64,000 nt of DNA from Dysosmobacter welbionis. GTDB taxonomy: Bacteria; Bacillota; Clostridia; Oscillospirales; Oscillospiraceae. The stretch lies in NCBI RefSeq assembly GCF_005121165.3, contig NZ_CP034413.3:248001-312000 (forward strand), written 5' to 3'. Both the position numbers and the translations under genes were made by a program. Each line of letters opens with the position of its first letter. Position 1 is the first letter of the stretch. Shown piece by piece: positions 7,820 to 16,988 of the stretch. A model generated the notes under the pieces. That model had not been told where the DNA came from and did no database searches. It saw nothing but the letters and a program-made list of their open reading frames with translations.

Positions 7820-10800
7820 CTATATAATGTCTTCTCGTAGCAAAAATCCGAGAGGAGACCCTCTGTTTACAAGAAAGTCCAAGACATTTAAAACCTTGTG
7901 CTTACGCAGGGCATCCGATTTGAAGAGGTACAGCCGCTTTTGAACATAACGGTACATATACTCTTCCATATAGTAGATAGTGTTTGTGGGAAGAGCGGTT
8001 TGACGCAGCTGGGGGTTGTTGGATATAATGTCGCTGAGCCATTCCACGCCGTCTTCAAAGAACACTTGGGAACCGATGCTGTTCAATACCCGACCGACAG
8101 AGTACAAAATTGCCGGATGTGCTCCCGTCCTATTTACTGCCGTTTTATAAAAGACCGCACAGTCCTCCCGGAGGGAGTGCCAGGTTGTGATGCCTTCTCT
8201 CCATTCAGGTCCTGCCAAAAGATACTCCGTCAGGACATTTCCTATTCCAAAACTGATGGCCCGATCCTCATCCATCTGTTGCTCGAATTCGGGGGCCCGT
8301 TCGAAGGCAGAGAAGATGTAGTTTTTCAGCAAATCCCAAAATCCCCAAAAGGCGCTATACCTAGGTTTAATATCTTCGGCCTGGATAACATCCCGCAAAA
8401 AGCGGGTGAATTCCTTGCCGTATTTCACGTGCTTCACCAAATGGTCCAGAAAGATGCTCTGCTGCTCCGCAGATAGGCCCAGAACATAGTCGCCGAGCCA
8501 CTGTGTATATGCGTACTCTCCTTCGTAGTCCTGATAGCCGTCTCTGTCCGTGTCCTCAGGTCCGAGCAATGTACCCCAGACCCGGTCCCCGATTTTTAAT
8601 ACGAAAACGAAGGAGCCTTCTACATTACCGGACGGAATCATCCGCTGCAGGGCAATCAGTTGGTGAACCTCAAGGCCGCTCAAAGGGATGTCTTCTAAAT
8701 CGGAGACCTCCTCTTGAAACAGCGCCTGGATTTCTTGACTGTGCTGCTCAAAAAAGGTCCTTGTAGAAATGCCGTTGTAGCAAAGGACTTGGGAGAAATA
8801 TCGGGGTGCGAGCACCGCATAGGTATGCATTAGCTTTCGGGCCACATTGGGGGCGGAGGGCCAAAGGATGGAGGCCACACTGTTCAGCGCTTCATTCTGT
8901 TTGCCGTTATACATCACAAGGGCCAGCAGCATGAAAAGTGGAGAAGACCAATCGGCGATGAAGTCGTCACTGGAAACCAGACTTGCCACTGCGGAGATAA
9001 CTCCATTCAACTCATAGGGACCTAGATGGCAATCTCGATTCAAAAAGTTCAGACAGGTCGCCAGAAGTACCTCGGTGCAAAAGGCAAGCATTGTCTCATT
9101 TATAGCCGTCCGTCGCTCCCGTAAAAGGACTGCACAGGCATTTACGGCACTGGAAATGTCGTGGGAGTCCGCTTCTCCCTCCTCCAGAATCTGATAGATC
9201 TCATTTACCACTGGCTCGATACCGCCCTCAAACTGTGGGTACTGTTGGGCAGCTTCCTGATTGCCTCGAAGTTTTGCATCTGCCCAAAGCATTAGCGGTA
9301 CATGCCGCATAAAGTCCTCATAATTGCGTTGGGCCTGTTCGCTGAGGGCTGTGAGATTTTCCGGCATATCTGGCACCACAGAGATCATCACTCTGTCCTG
9401 GGACACCTTCTGGCTACTAATCTGACGCCTTCGAAGGTCGCTCCGATAGTACGCAAACTGATATACCTCCTCCCAGGAATCGATGCTCTGGGTTGCCTCG
9501 TCAAATGCGGCATACAGCTGTGTCTTTCTCTCTTCCAGCTCATTCTCAGACAGAATGCCTTTTTCAATCTGGTAGTCCACCAAAACTTGTTCAAATTGCT
9601 TTTTTCGGAAGGGTAGTGCATTGGTCTCCATCCGCTCATGGTCGAACCAGCGATGAGATGCCAGCGTTCCTTTCAGAAAATCGGCACTGTGCTCCGCCTG
9701 CAGTCGGGCGATGTCGAAGACAAAGACCTCCTTGGTCTTCAACAGAATACAGCTGATGGGAAAGAGCTTATCTGGATAGGCAATCACCACACTCAGTACC
9801 ACGGCAGTAATGGCTGCGCTTGCGGATTTCCTCAGCAGATACTCACAGAACTGGCATATGGTTTTCTCCTCGGTAAACTCGGCCAAATCCAGTAGCCATT
9901 TTTCCAGTGCCATCAACACGCTCTCCAACAACTTGGGTGCTACATGAGTACCTCGGTACATCTTCCACAGTCTGTCGCTGCACACCTGTCGCTGTACCGT
10001 GCCGTCAGTGAAATGGATTTCAATCTGAGAACATTCAGAATACTCTGTTGCCAATTTGGAAGAACTGTAGCAGTTTGTGGCGTAGTTCATGATCCGCAGG
10101 ATCGTGTTCAACGCCCGGATTGGTGCCTCCTGTAATAGGAAAAACAGCGGAGTTTGAAGGGCGCTTTCCGCCTTGTATTTCATATCCAAGCTGTGGGACA
10201 GGCCGAAATAGTACTCCATGCTGTCATGAGAATAGTCATTATGTTCTCGTTGAGAAGAGTCGCACCAATAACGCTCCGCAAGACTGAGTACCTGCTCCGG
10301 AATTGCCTGGCAAACTCTTCCGCATTCATAAACATTGGACAGGCTCTTTTGCAGGAGTAAATAGTTTTCCTTGTAACTATCATCCGTCTGTGTATCTGTA
10401 AAGGATTGGAAGATGTCGGTCAGTTCCTGCTTCAGTTCCATTGCGGCAGCCAAAATCACATCGGTAAGGGTGATAAATCGCGAGTCTCGCCGAAGGGTAT
10501 AGGGATACCGCTCCCTTTTCCATATCTCACTTTTCAAATAGAGGGCAATCCTCCCCGCCAGTCCCGTTGTCTCTCCTGTTTCATATTTCGCTGTCCATGT
10601 TTTCAATGTATTAGTGACGATGTCCAGATTTTGGGCTGTCCAAGGAATCAGGCCACGGTTATTATAAATATATTGAAAGACCGTAAACCAAGCCCGTCCT
10701 ACAGGGCAGGTGAAGCGATACTTGTTCCCTGTTGGCGTGGACAGTTTCTTTAACAGTTCCCGGTCGATGTCACGGCAGGCGGTGTTCAGTAGAAAGACCA

Positions 10801-12532
10801 TGCGGGTGAACAAAGAGTATCGTTCCTGACTCAGAATGGGGTCGATTGCCCGGAAACAGTCCACCTGATCAGACTGCATCAGTGCGATCAGCGTCTCATC
10901 CTTCCAAGCCTGATCCAGTCCGCTTTGGAGCATAGAGATCAAAAAATCTGCATAGCGACCTCCACCGCTAGCAAAAACGGATTCCAGCCAGATGCGATAC
11001 AGCTTCCTGGCTCGTAGAGATAGGCCGAACCCCTCTAGAACCTTCTCGGCCTCTATTCCCTCCTGGTACCGCTGGGTCAAAATGTGTTTTATAATCAGCT
11101 CCTCATACACATCGTGACTCATCATCCACCGACGTGGAGAGTTGTCGTAAACGGCGATAATTCCGCTATCCTCCAGCGCGGTCAGCGCCATATAGTCATC
11201 GTTGGCACTGCTTATGTAAATGGTGGATCCCCGTTGCAGCATAGAGAACACGATGTGCGTTACCATCTCCTCTCGTCGGACGGGGAGGTTTTCTGCGCGA
11301 CGGTGGCTGTCACAGATGACCTCCTTCCAGACCTGCTGCAGAAACAGCTCCTCAGAGGATACCAAATCCAAGCCAGCCGGATCTAGCTTTAAGTACAGCT
11401 TTAAATAGAAGAAATCCTTCAGGAGGCTTCGAAGATTCTGGTTTTGGGGAAGTGGGAAGTGATACTGCTCTGAGATCGCTTCTAGCACCTCATCAGCTAT
11501 GCTCTCCACCCGAAACTCGTCATAAGCGATGTCTTTGAGGAGAATATTGCAAAAGCTGTCCTTGTATACGGTACGGATGGTGAAGATCATCTTCCAGCCG
11601 TGGTCAATGAATTTATGGACAAGGGCAGCAAATACCTGTGGGCTATTAAGTGCGGAGAACTTCTCAGCGGATTCAATTACACAGACCTTTCGCTTCTCTT
11701 GACTGTAGAGGGTAAATAAGTCTTCCAGTTGGTAGTTTCCATACTTGCGTAAAAACAGACTTTCTTCCTCCACATCCAAGTCGGTGGAAGAGAACAAGAA
11801 GCAGGCAAACTCATCGCCCTGCTCCTGCCGCCGAGAAATGAGATCCTTCACTACGCCAGATTTACCCGTCCCTGCGTCACCATATATGATACAGACAGCT
11901 TTTTCCGACTCCCATAGTACATCGAGCTTCTGCATATCATAATAGATTTTGATCCGCTCACCCTGGCACGGAATCTCCGACTGAATATTGGAACGGATGG
12001 AGTCACTCCGGTTTTGGATCTGCTCAACCCACTGGGAAAGACCCGGCATAGGGTTAAAATATAAATCTCTTACTGTGGGTAGTGCCAAAAGTATCTGCTC
12101 GATATGGCTTGGCCCCCGCCATTCAACAGTGATGCCAAGGCTTTCGCCGTGTGTTTCGATATTCTCTTGATATATGGGCTTCTGGGTATGAGGGCGCTTG
12201 CTGACAGACATTTCCTTATTAATATAAAAAATAATCCGGCTGATTCCTGCATATTTCTGCTTTGCATCCGCAATAGCATTTTTGAAATCCACTTCTTTAG
12301 ATGAAATCCGAGTGGAAGCATCATAGTATTTCGCTTGAAATCCGGTCAAAAGGCCATCCGGAGCCATCACGGGCTGTGTTTCGATATATGGTTGATTGAA
12401 GTACCGGAAAATACCGTGCGAAAGCCCCATCTCGTGGCAGAACAGCGTGGTGACAAGGCCCTCAAAGGCAGCCCTGGGATTCTGAGAAAACTTGGACTCA
12501 AAAACCTTCCAGTCAACGGGGATATTCGTCAT
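7820..12532 (-). CDS. Avs-like STAND NTPase with N-terminal PD-(D/Q)xK nuclease
   Basis: 1570 residues. STAND NTPases of the Avs type sense a phage protein through a long C-terminal repeat region, oligomerise and switch on an N-terminal effector. Here residues 1-150 resemble Mrr/Cap4 restriction nucleases: AFEGLVTTLF, PDG at 58-60 and QAK in GFQAKYY at 66-68, followed by IADAKQKYAGISRIIFYINKE. The P-loop GDAGTGKS is at 218-225 and a Walker B-like KVCVIESAE about 75 residues later. The remaining roughly 1000 residues show no catalytic motif and look helical, as expected of a sensor. The start ATG follows GGGAGGG, and a promoter lies just upstream. It stands alone, with no partner gene. The family link is motif-based; the closest Avs class is not certain. 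Confidence 0.78.
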   Translation of the reverse strand: MTNIPVDWKVFESKFSQNPRAAFEGLVTTLFCHEMGLSHGIFRYFNQPYIETQPVMAPDGLLTGFQAKYYDASTRISSKEVDFKNAIADAKQKYAGISRIIFYINKEMSVSKRPHTQKPIYQENIETHGESLGITVEWRGPSHIEQILLALPTVRDLYFNPMPGLSQWVEQIQNRSDSIRSNIQSEIPCQGERIKIYYDMQKLDVLWESEKAVCIIYGDAGTGKSGVVKDLISRRQEQGDEFACFLFSSTDLDVEEESLFLRKYGNYQLEDLFTLYSQEKRKVCVIESAEKFSALNSPQVFAALVHKFIDHGWKMIFTIRTVYKDSFCNILLKDIAYDEFRVESIADEVLEAISEQYHFPLPQNQNLRSLLKDFFYLKLYLKLDPAGLDLVSSEELFLQQVWKEVICDSHRRAENLPVRREEMVTHIVFSMLQRGSTIYISSANDDYMALTALEDSGIIAVYDNSPRRWMMSHDVYEELIIKHILTQRYQEGIEAEKVLEGFGLSLRARKLYRIWLESVFASGGGRYADFLISMLQSGLDQAWKDETLIALMQSDQVDCFRAIDPILSQERYSLFTRMVFLLNTACRDIDRELLKKLSTPTGNKYRFTCPVGRAWFTVFQYIYNNRGLIPWTAQNLDIVTNTLKTWTAKYETGETTGLAGRIALYLKSEIWKRERYPYTLRRDSRFITLTDVILAAAMELKQELTDIFQSFTDTQTDDSYKENYLLLQKSLSNVYECGRVCQAIPEQVLSLAERYWCDSSQREHNDYSHDSMEYYFGLSHSLDMKYKAESALQTPLFFLLQEAPIRALNTILRIMNYATNCYSSSKLATEYSECSQIEIHFTDGTVQRQVCSDRLWKMYRGTHVAPKLLESVLMALEKWLLDLAEFTEEKTICQFCEYLLRKSASAAITAVVLSVVIAYPDKLFPISCILLKTKEVFVFDIARLQAEHSADFLKGTLASHRWFDHERMETNALPFRKKQFEQVLVDYQIEKGILSENELEERKTQLYAAFDEATQSIDSWEEVYQFAYYRSDLRRRQISSQKVSQDRVMISVVPDMPENLTALSEQAQRNYEDFMRHVPLMLWADAKLRGNQEAAQQYPQFEGGIEPVVNEIYQILEEGEADSHDISSAVNACAVLLRERRTAINETMLAFCTEVLLATCLNFLNRDCHLGPYELNGVISAVASLVSSDDFIADWSSPLFMLLALVMYNGKQNEALNSVASILWPSAPNVARKLMHTYAVLAPRYFSQVLCYNGISTRTFFEQHSQEIQALFQEEVSDLEDIPLSGLEVHQLIALQRMIPSGNVEGSFVFVLKIGDRVWGTLLGPEDTDRDGYQDYEGEYAYTQWLGDYVLGLSAEQQSIFLDHLVKHVKYGKEFTRFLRDVIQAEDIKPRYSAFWGFWDLLKNYIFSAFERAPEFEQQMDEDRAISFGIGNVLTEYLLAGPEWREGITTWHSLREDCAVFYKTAVNRTGAHPAILYSVGRVLNSIGSQVFFEDGVEWLSDIISNNPQLRQTALPTNTIYYMEEYMYRYVQKRLYLFKSDALRKHKVLNVLDFLVNRGSPLGFLLREDII

Positions 12533-12577
12533 GTATAGCCCTCCCTGCGGTGCCGAATATAACGTTATTACAATTTC

Positions 12578-12606
12578 ATTATGGCATAATTGTGGTAGAT
12601 TTACAA
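12578..12606 (-). promoter_or_regulatory. Promoter of the Avs-like gene
   Basis: Read on the minus strand: TTGTAA (12606-12601), 17 bases, CATAAT (12583-12578). The transcript would begin near 12571, about 40 bases before the ATG at 12532. Confidence 0.55.
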
Positions 12607-12690
12607 TGCTACTCTCATAGAGACATGAATCAGATTTCTGTTAATGGTATATGCGGTGTAGTACAATTCATAATCCAAAATAGGGTAGTT

Positions 12691-12728
12691 CCTTTCATGT
12701 GATATGCTAATTCATATCACATGAAAGG
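12691..12728 (+). promoter_or_regulatory. Perfect inverted repeat hiding the transposase ribosome-binding site
   Basis: CCTTTCATGTGATATG (12691-12706) and its exact complement (12713-12728) leave a six-base loop. The right arm contains the Shine-Dalgarno AAAGGAG used by the transposase ATG at 12739. A transcript entering from outside would fold this 16-bp stem and block translation, a strategy known from other insertion sequences. Confidence 0.75.
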
Positions 12729-12738
12729 AGCAAACACC

Positions 12739-13872
12739 ATGACCTACACAGATCAAGAGAAAACCGCTATCATCACACAGTACAGACAGGGCAGGCCAAT
12801 CCAGCAATTATGTACAGAATGCGGCGTCTGCGCACGGACGATCTACCGCTGGGCGAAGATATACTGCCCAGTGGTTCCGGACGAAAAACGCACCTATACC
12901 GTCAAAGAGTATGATGCACTTCTTCGCAGAGTTGCCAAATTAGAAAACATGGTCGCTATTTTGCAAACTGTCGGCTGCACGGTCCATGCTCCATTGAAGG
13001 AGCGGTTAGGAGAACTGGAGTTGTTATACGGCCAATACGACGTACACACTCTTTGTGAAGCTATGAATGTCTCCCGCGGAACCTTCTATAACCATATTCT
13101 CCGAAATAAGCGGAGCAATGCTTGGTTCCAAAAACGCAGAGAGGAATATTGCGGATTGATCCGTGAAGTATTTGATGAGTATCGTCAGGTGCTGGGTGCT
13201 GAAAAGATCCGCACTATTCTTGTTCAACGAGGTCATCAGGTTAGCCCAGAATATGTGGCAAAGTTGATGAAGGAGATGGGGCTGACCAGCATCCGCAGTA
13301 CTGCGAAGCAGGATTACATGAAACTTCATGAGCCAGAAAAGAAACGGAATGTCCTGCGTCAACAGTTCCAGGCGGACAGGCTCAATCAAATCTGGGTCAG
13401 TGATGTTACCTGCTTTAAACTGGGGGAGCTTTATCTCTATACCTGCGTAATTCTAGACCTGTTTTCACGCAGGGTTGTTGCCTATAAAGTGTCCAGGAAG
13501 AATAGCACCCAGTTGATTACCTCCACATTTAAGGACGCATGGGAGCAGAGAGCTCCCGATACCGGCCTCATTTTTCACAGTGACCGTGGGGCTCAATATA
13601 CCTCACATCGGTTCCGACAACTGCTTCATGAGCGCGCAGTGGTGCAATCTTTCTCCAATTCGAGGAAACCTCATGGCAACGCTGTTGCGGAGTCTTTCTT
13701 CGCCACCCTAAAGAAGGAAGATCTGTATCGGAAGGATTACACCTCAGAGGCGGCTTTCAAGCGTGGCCTTGCCTCCTATATCGAGTTTTACAGCACCCAG
13801 CGCCCACATCGTACCTTGAAAAATCTGACGCCATGCCAGGTTGAAGATGCGTTCATGAGTGACAAATCATGA
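12739..13872 (+). CDS. IS3-family transposase, single-ORF type
   Basis: 377 residues. A transposase of the DDE/RNase H fold that cuts and joins IS ends. The N-terminus has a helix-turn-helix (GRPIQQLCTECGVCARTIYRW), the middle an HTH_21-like block (LGAEKIRTILVQRGHQVSPEY), and the catalytic domain has Asp222 (WVSDVT), Asp282 (FHSDRGAQY) and Glu318 (AVAESFF), spaced D-60-D-35-E as in IS3. Most IS3 elements make their transposase by frameshifting between two ORFs; this one is continuous. The ATG at 12739 is preferred over one at 12721, since the latter lies inside the hairpin and the Shine-Dalgarno AAAGGAG serves 12739. All catalytic residues are present, so it is probably active. Confidence 0.93.
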   Translation: MTYTDQEKTAIITQYRQGRPIQQLCTECGVCARTIYRWAKIYCPVVPDEKRTYTVKEYDALLRRVAKLENMVAILQTVGCTVHAPLKERLGELELLYGQYDVHTLCEAMNVSRGTFYNHILRNKRSNAWFQKRREEYCGLIREVFDEYRQVLGAEKIRTILVQRGHQVSPEYVAKLMKEMGLTSIRSTAKQDYMKLHEPEKKRNVLRQQFQADRLNQIWVSDVTCFKLGELYLYTCVILDLFSRRVVAYKVSRKNSTQLITSTFKDAWEQRAPDTGLIFHSDRGAQYTSHRFRQLLHERAVVQSFSNSRKPHGNAVAESFFATLKKEDLYRKDYTSEAAFKRGLASYIEFYSTQRPHRTLKNLTPCQVEDAFMSDKS

Positions 13873-13986
13873 ATCCGTATCCCAGTGACACAGCTGGGGG
13901 GCAGATTCCATCGATTGCGCGTTTTGCGTCTTGATTTCGCCCTGTTTGCATTTGTTTGGTGACATAGTGCCCTCTATAATAGGAAC

Positions 13987-14081
13987 GCCAGAAACCATTG
14001 TGGCACAATGGTTTCTGGCATAAAATGACCCTACCTATTCTGAACATTGACATCTTTTTGTTCAGATCAGGTAGGGTCATT
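13987..14081 (+). repeat. Two-hairpin 3' tail of the IS3 element
   Basis: Hairpin one is an almost seamless inverted repeat (GCCAGAAACCATTGTG at 13987-14002, complement at 14004-14019). Hairpin two has arms AATGACCCTACCT (14024-14036) and its complement (14069-14081), with an inner CTGAAC/GTTCAG pair. The architecture repeats that at 7602-7700. It may terminate transcription, form the IS end, or both. Confidence 0.7.
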
Positions 14082-14177
14082 CACCGGATTTACCCCTTCA
14101 TCAGACGGTTCTATCGCAGAGAATAACTCAGAAATTGCGCCGCATAAACAAAGAAATAAGCGCGATGACAAAGAAAC

Positions 14178-14213
14178 AGCAGGCTGACTTGGATGATAGC
14201 CAGCCTGCTGAAC
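14178..14213 (-). terminator. Hairpin downstream of the AAA/nuclease gene
   Basis: CAGCAGGCTG and its complement CAGCCTGCTG enclose a 14-base loop just after the stop of the minus-strand gene at 14222. On the minus strand it is followed by a T-rich stretch (GTTTCTTTG), so it is a weak intrinsic terminator. Confidence 0.5.
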
Positions 14214-14221
14214 GAAGACGT

Positions 14222-16087
14222 TTATTCGATGTTTTGCCTTTCGGCAGCAATACGTGTTCTTTTGCCTGAGAATGCAATGCCGATTTTTATAATTGACGTA
14301 ACATTCATTGCCTGCAAATCAACGCTGTATGCACGGTCGTTAATCTGTTGCAAGGCAACATTAGCAAGGTCTTCAAGCTGTGCTTCAGAGCGGCCTTTTC
14401 CAGCCTTTAATTCAATCAGAATACCAGGAAGCCGCTTATTCAAAGGAAGCATCTGAATATCAAATCGTCCATCACCAGCTTCGCGATTGGAGGTAATGCG
14501 ATAGCTGTTGTCCATCACAGCGCACATACCCAATATCAGACCATGGTAAAATGTTTCGTCGGCAGCATCGTGGAAACTTATTGTTTGGAGCAGAAACTTC
14601 TCCAAAGTTTTTTGCAGTGAGTCGCTATCTACCTTGTAGATAGCTTCCTGAATAGCAATAGCAACGGAACGAGGAATAATATTCTCAAGCTGAGAGAGGA
14701 CCTCCTTGCTGTAGACGAAAGAAATCTCTTTGTTGGGCAGAGCTACTTCGCACATATAATCCTCGCCGTAAGACTGGTCGCAGCTCACAGCCTTCAAATA
14801 ACCTGCCACCAGCAGGAAGCTGTAAACAGAGGACGGATCATTCTGAATCTGCGGATAAATGACGCCAGTGTCAATGTGCGTAACGAAGGATTCGCCCTTC
14901 ATCAACAGCTCCAGACGCTCCATAATATCCGGCGTTGCAGAAGCCAGCACCTCGCGGATGATGTCATTGCTTCCGGTAGACTGCCAGAACGCTTTGGGAC
15001 GGCAGTTATTATTGAAGTATCCAATAACAGACCAGGGATTAAAAATCTCGGTATTGCCGAAAAGATAACCATCATACCAATCGCAGAGCTCCTGATATTT
15101 ATCAGAAGCATGATAGTAGTCCGCCATCTCATGTACTTCGCTTGAAGTGAAGCCGAAATATTCACTGTAGCGCTCGTCTAAAATCGAGTTGATCTTCAGG
15201 TTGTTCAGGCCGCTGAAGATACTTTCCTTGGCAACACGCAGGATGCCGGTCAGGAAACCATAGCTCAGATGCGGATTGTCCTTCAGACCACCGGAGAACA
15301 GGTTTCGCATGAACCCGATGATCGTGTCGTAGAAGCCGCTCACATGGCCCTGCTGAATGGGAGTATCATATTCGTCAATGATGACGATAGGTGCGACATT
15401 GTGGTGCTTATGGAGGAGCAGCGTCAGTGTCCGCAGGGACATTTGATATTCCACTTCGTCAGCAGCTTCTGTTGCAAGAAGGGAGTATTCCTCTTTTTCG
15501 TAATCACTAAGTGCGGAGCTGGATGCCAACTCGTCGTGACGGCGGAATTCCTGTGCGATCAGCTTTTGGAGCGTCTGATAGGTTTCTTCCCAAGAGGTGT
15601 ATTTAACATCCTTAAAGGACAGGAAGATCACAGGGTACTTTCTATGATGGGCAAGATAGGATCCTCCGCAGGACCAGATTTTCTTATCTCTGAAGTAAAC
15701 GGAAGTGTCCTCGGTCGTCTTTTCGAAGAAAGTGCGGAGCATATCCATGTTAAGCGTCTTGCCAAAGCGTCTGGGGCGGGTAAACAGAGATACTTTGGGG
15801 CGCTCGTCCAGAAACTCTTTGATCATTAAGGTCTTGTCTACATAGTAGTAGCTTTTGCAGGCGTCCCGGTAATCAGATACGCCAATGGGCAACGGCTTGC
15901 GCGCAGATGATACTGCGGGCTCCACCGCACTCCGATGACCACGCTTATCCATCGGCTTTTGAGCGCTGTCCGGGATAAACCACTGCCTGCCCTCCTTATA
16001 CGCGCCGGAAATGCGTCCGGCTTTGCAAAGTGCATTGACCCGCCGTTCGGTAATCCCCCAAGCGGCAGCCGCTTCTTTGATCGTCAT
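14222..16087 (-). CDS. AAA-ATPase-like protein with C-terminal PD-(D/E)XK nuclease-like domain and N-terminal HTH
   Basis: 621 residues. The family (AAA-ATPase_like plus PDDEXK_9) is abundant in gut anaerobes; its role is unknown, with transfer and defence both suggested. Order: an HTH of excisionase type (MTIKEAAAAWGITERRVNAL) at 1-25; the family signature YYYVDKTLMIKEF then LFTRPRRFGKTLNMDML, whose P-loop is replaced by RPRRFGKT; an IVIIDEYDTPIQ Walker B; and at the end GDGRFDIQML ... GILIELKAGKG, the D...ExK nuclease core. The ATG at 16087 follows GGAGGT; the frame continues upstream without similarity. The N-terminal HTH is unusual for the family and may be a fusion. Confidence 0.8.
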   Translation of the reverse strand: MTIKEAAAAWGITERRVNALCKAGRISGAYKEGRQWFIPDSAQKPMDKRGHRSAVEPAVSSARKPLPIGVSDYRDACKSYYYVDKTLMIKEFLDERPKVSLFTRPRRFGKTLNMDMLRTFFEKTTEDTSVYFRDKKIWSCGGSYLAHHRKYPVIFLSFKDVKYTSWEETYQTLQKLIAQEFRRHDELASSSALSDYEKEEYSLLATEAADEVEYQMSLRTLTLLLHKHHNVAPIVIIDEYDTPIQQGHVSGFYDTIIGFMRNLFSGGLKDNPHLSYGFLTGILRVAKESIFSGLNNLKINSILDERYSEYFGFTSSEVHEMADYYHASDKYQELCDWYDGYLFGNTEIFNPWSVIGYFNNNCRPKAFWQSTGSNDIIREVLASATPDIMERLELLMKGESFVTHIDTGVIYPQIQNDPSSVYSFLLVAGYLKAVSCDQSYGEDYMCEVALPNKEISFVYSKEVLSQLENIIPRSVAIAIQEAIYKVDSDSLQKTLEKFLLQTISFHDAADETFYHGLILGMCAVMDNSYRITSNREAGDGRFDIQMLPLNKRLPGILIELKAGKGRSEAQLEDLANVALQQINDRAYSVDLQAMNVTSIIKIGIAFSGKRTRIAAERQNIE

Positions 16088-16220
16088 ATTGGAACACCTC
16101 CATTGCAGTTCGTCAAGAATATTATAACCACGCTTCCGAATAAAATCAACTATATTATTCCGAATAATGTCGGTGTTATTCGGAACGGTAGTTTTCCTGC
16201 AAATATTCCGTTCTTTCCGG

Positions 16221-16267
16221 TAGCTATTTCCTGCTTTCTGTGATATTGTTCGTTTGCCAAAAGGAGG
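16221..16267 (+). promoter_or_regulatory. Repeated promoter-like leader, copy 1 (before first recombinase)
   Basis: TAGCTA (16221) is followed after 17 bases by TATTGT, preceded by TG (extended -10 form), then a Shine-Dalgarno AAAAGGAGG. The same arrangement, with the same 17-base spacing, occurs at 17945 and 31054. Confidence 0.6.
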
Positions 16268-16274
16268 CGACGAT

Positions 16275-16988
16275 ATGCAGAAAGAAAATACCATGACAGT
16301 CGGGCGGTGGTGCGGCCGGTGGTTCATCACCAACCGCCATAAATGGAACGGCAACACCGAGGGCGGGTACCGCAATCTGATTTACAGCCACATCATCCCC
16401 GGCATCGGAAGTGTGGCGCTCTCTGACCTGACAGAGCAGACCATCACCGATTTCTATGAGACGCTACGGAGTCAGGGACTCAGCGCCAGAAGCGTCTGGT
16501 GCGTCCACCTGCTTCTGCGGCGGTGCATGGACGAAGCGGCACAGGACCAGCTTATTCCCTACAACCCGGTGCGGCTCTGCCAGGAGCCCAAGGCAGAGGA
16601 ATACAAAACAGCCCCTTTGCGATTGGGGCAGCTCCAGCGTTACCTGAACGCAGCGGAGCAGCTCGGCGTACTTCCCGTCATCTATACAGGACTATCAAGC
16701 GGCCTGCGGCAATGTGAACTGATCACCTTGTCGTGGGCCGATTTTCATATCCGCTGCAGGTACATCCTCAAAGGCCAACGGTTGCTGACGCTCAATGAGA
16801 AAGCGGCGTATCTCCTGACGCGGATATCAGAAACCAGTTCATCATATGTGTTCCAGAACCCTAAGACCGGAGTACCCTACAAGCTCCACGAGTTCTACTA
16901 CTTACACAAGAAGATCCTGAAACAGGCCAGGCTCCCGTGGGTGGCCTTTCGGGATCTGCAGCGCCAGTGCATGGAGGTGGGAATATGA
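16275..16988 (+). CDS. Tyrosine recombinase-like protein lacking the C-terminal active site
   Basis: 237 residues. It has the N-terminal core-binding (SAM-like) domain of phage integrases (TVGRWCGRWFITNRHKWN ... GYRNLIYSHIIPGIG) and the first catalytic arginine (GLSSGLRQCELI). It stops right at the box II position: where an active enzyme has HxLRH, it reads FRDLQRQCMEV and ends. The second arginine, the His/Trp and the nucleophilic tyrosine are all missing, so it cannot recombine DNA. The ATG follows AAAGGAGGCGACGAT. Its end overlaps the start of the next recombinase by four bases, so the two are co-translated; it may be an accessory DNA-binding protein or a decayed gene. Confidence 0.75.
   Translation: MQKENTMTVGRWCGRWFITNRHKWNGNTEGGYRNLIYSHIIPGIGSVALSDLTEQTITDFYETLRSQGLSARSVWCVHLLLRRCMDEAAQDQLIPYNPVRLCQEPKAEEYKTAPLRLGQLQRYLNAAEQLGVLPVIYTGLSSGLRQCELITLSWADFHIRCRYILKGQRLLTLNEKAAYLLTRISETSSSYVFQNPKTGVPYKLHEFYYLHKKILKQARLPWVAFRDLQRQCMEVGI

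Larger units (their letters stand above)
12691..14081 (+). mobile_element. IS3-family insertion sequence (approximate ends)
   Basis: The element holds one complete transposase gene preceded by a ribosome-site-masking hairpin and followed by a two-hairpin tail. The left flank has AATAGGGTAG near 12680 and the right tail has CTACCTATT near 14031, a partial terminal inverted repeat. No clear target-site duplication could be seen, so the outer ends are estimates. A decayed relative lies at 7226-7700. Confidence 0.6.
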
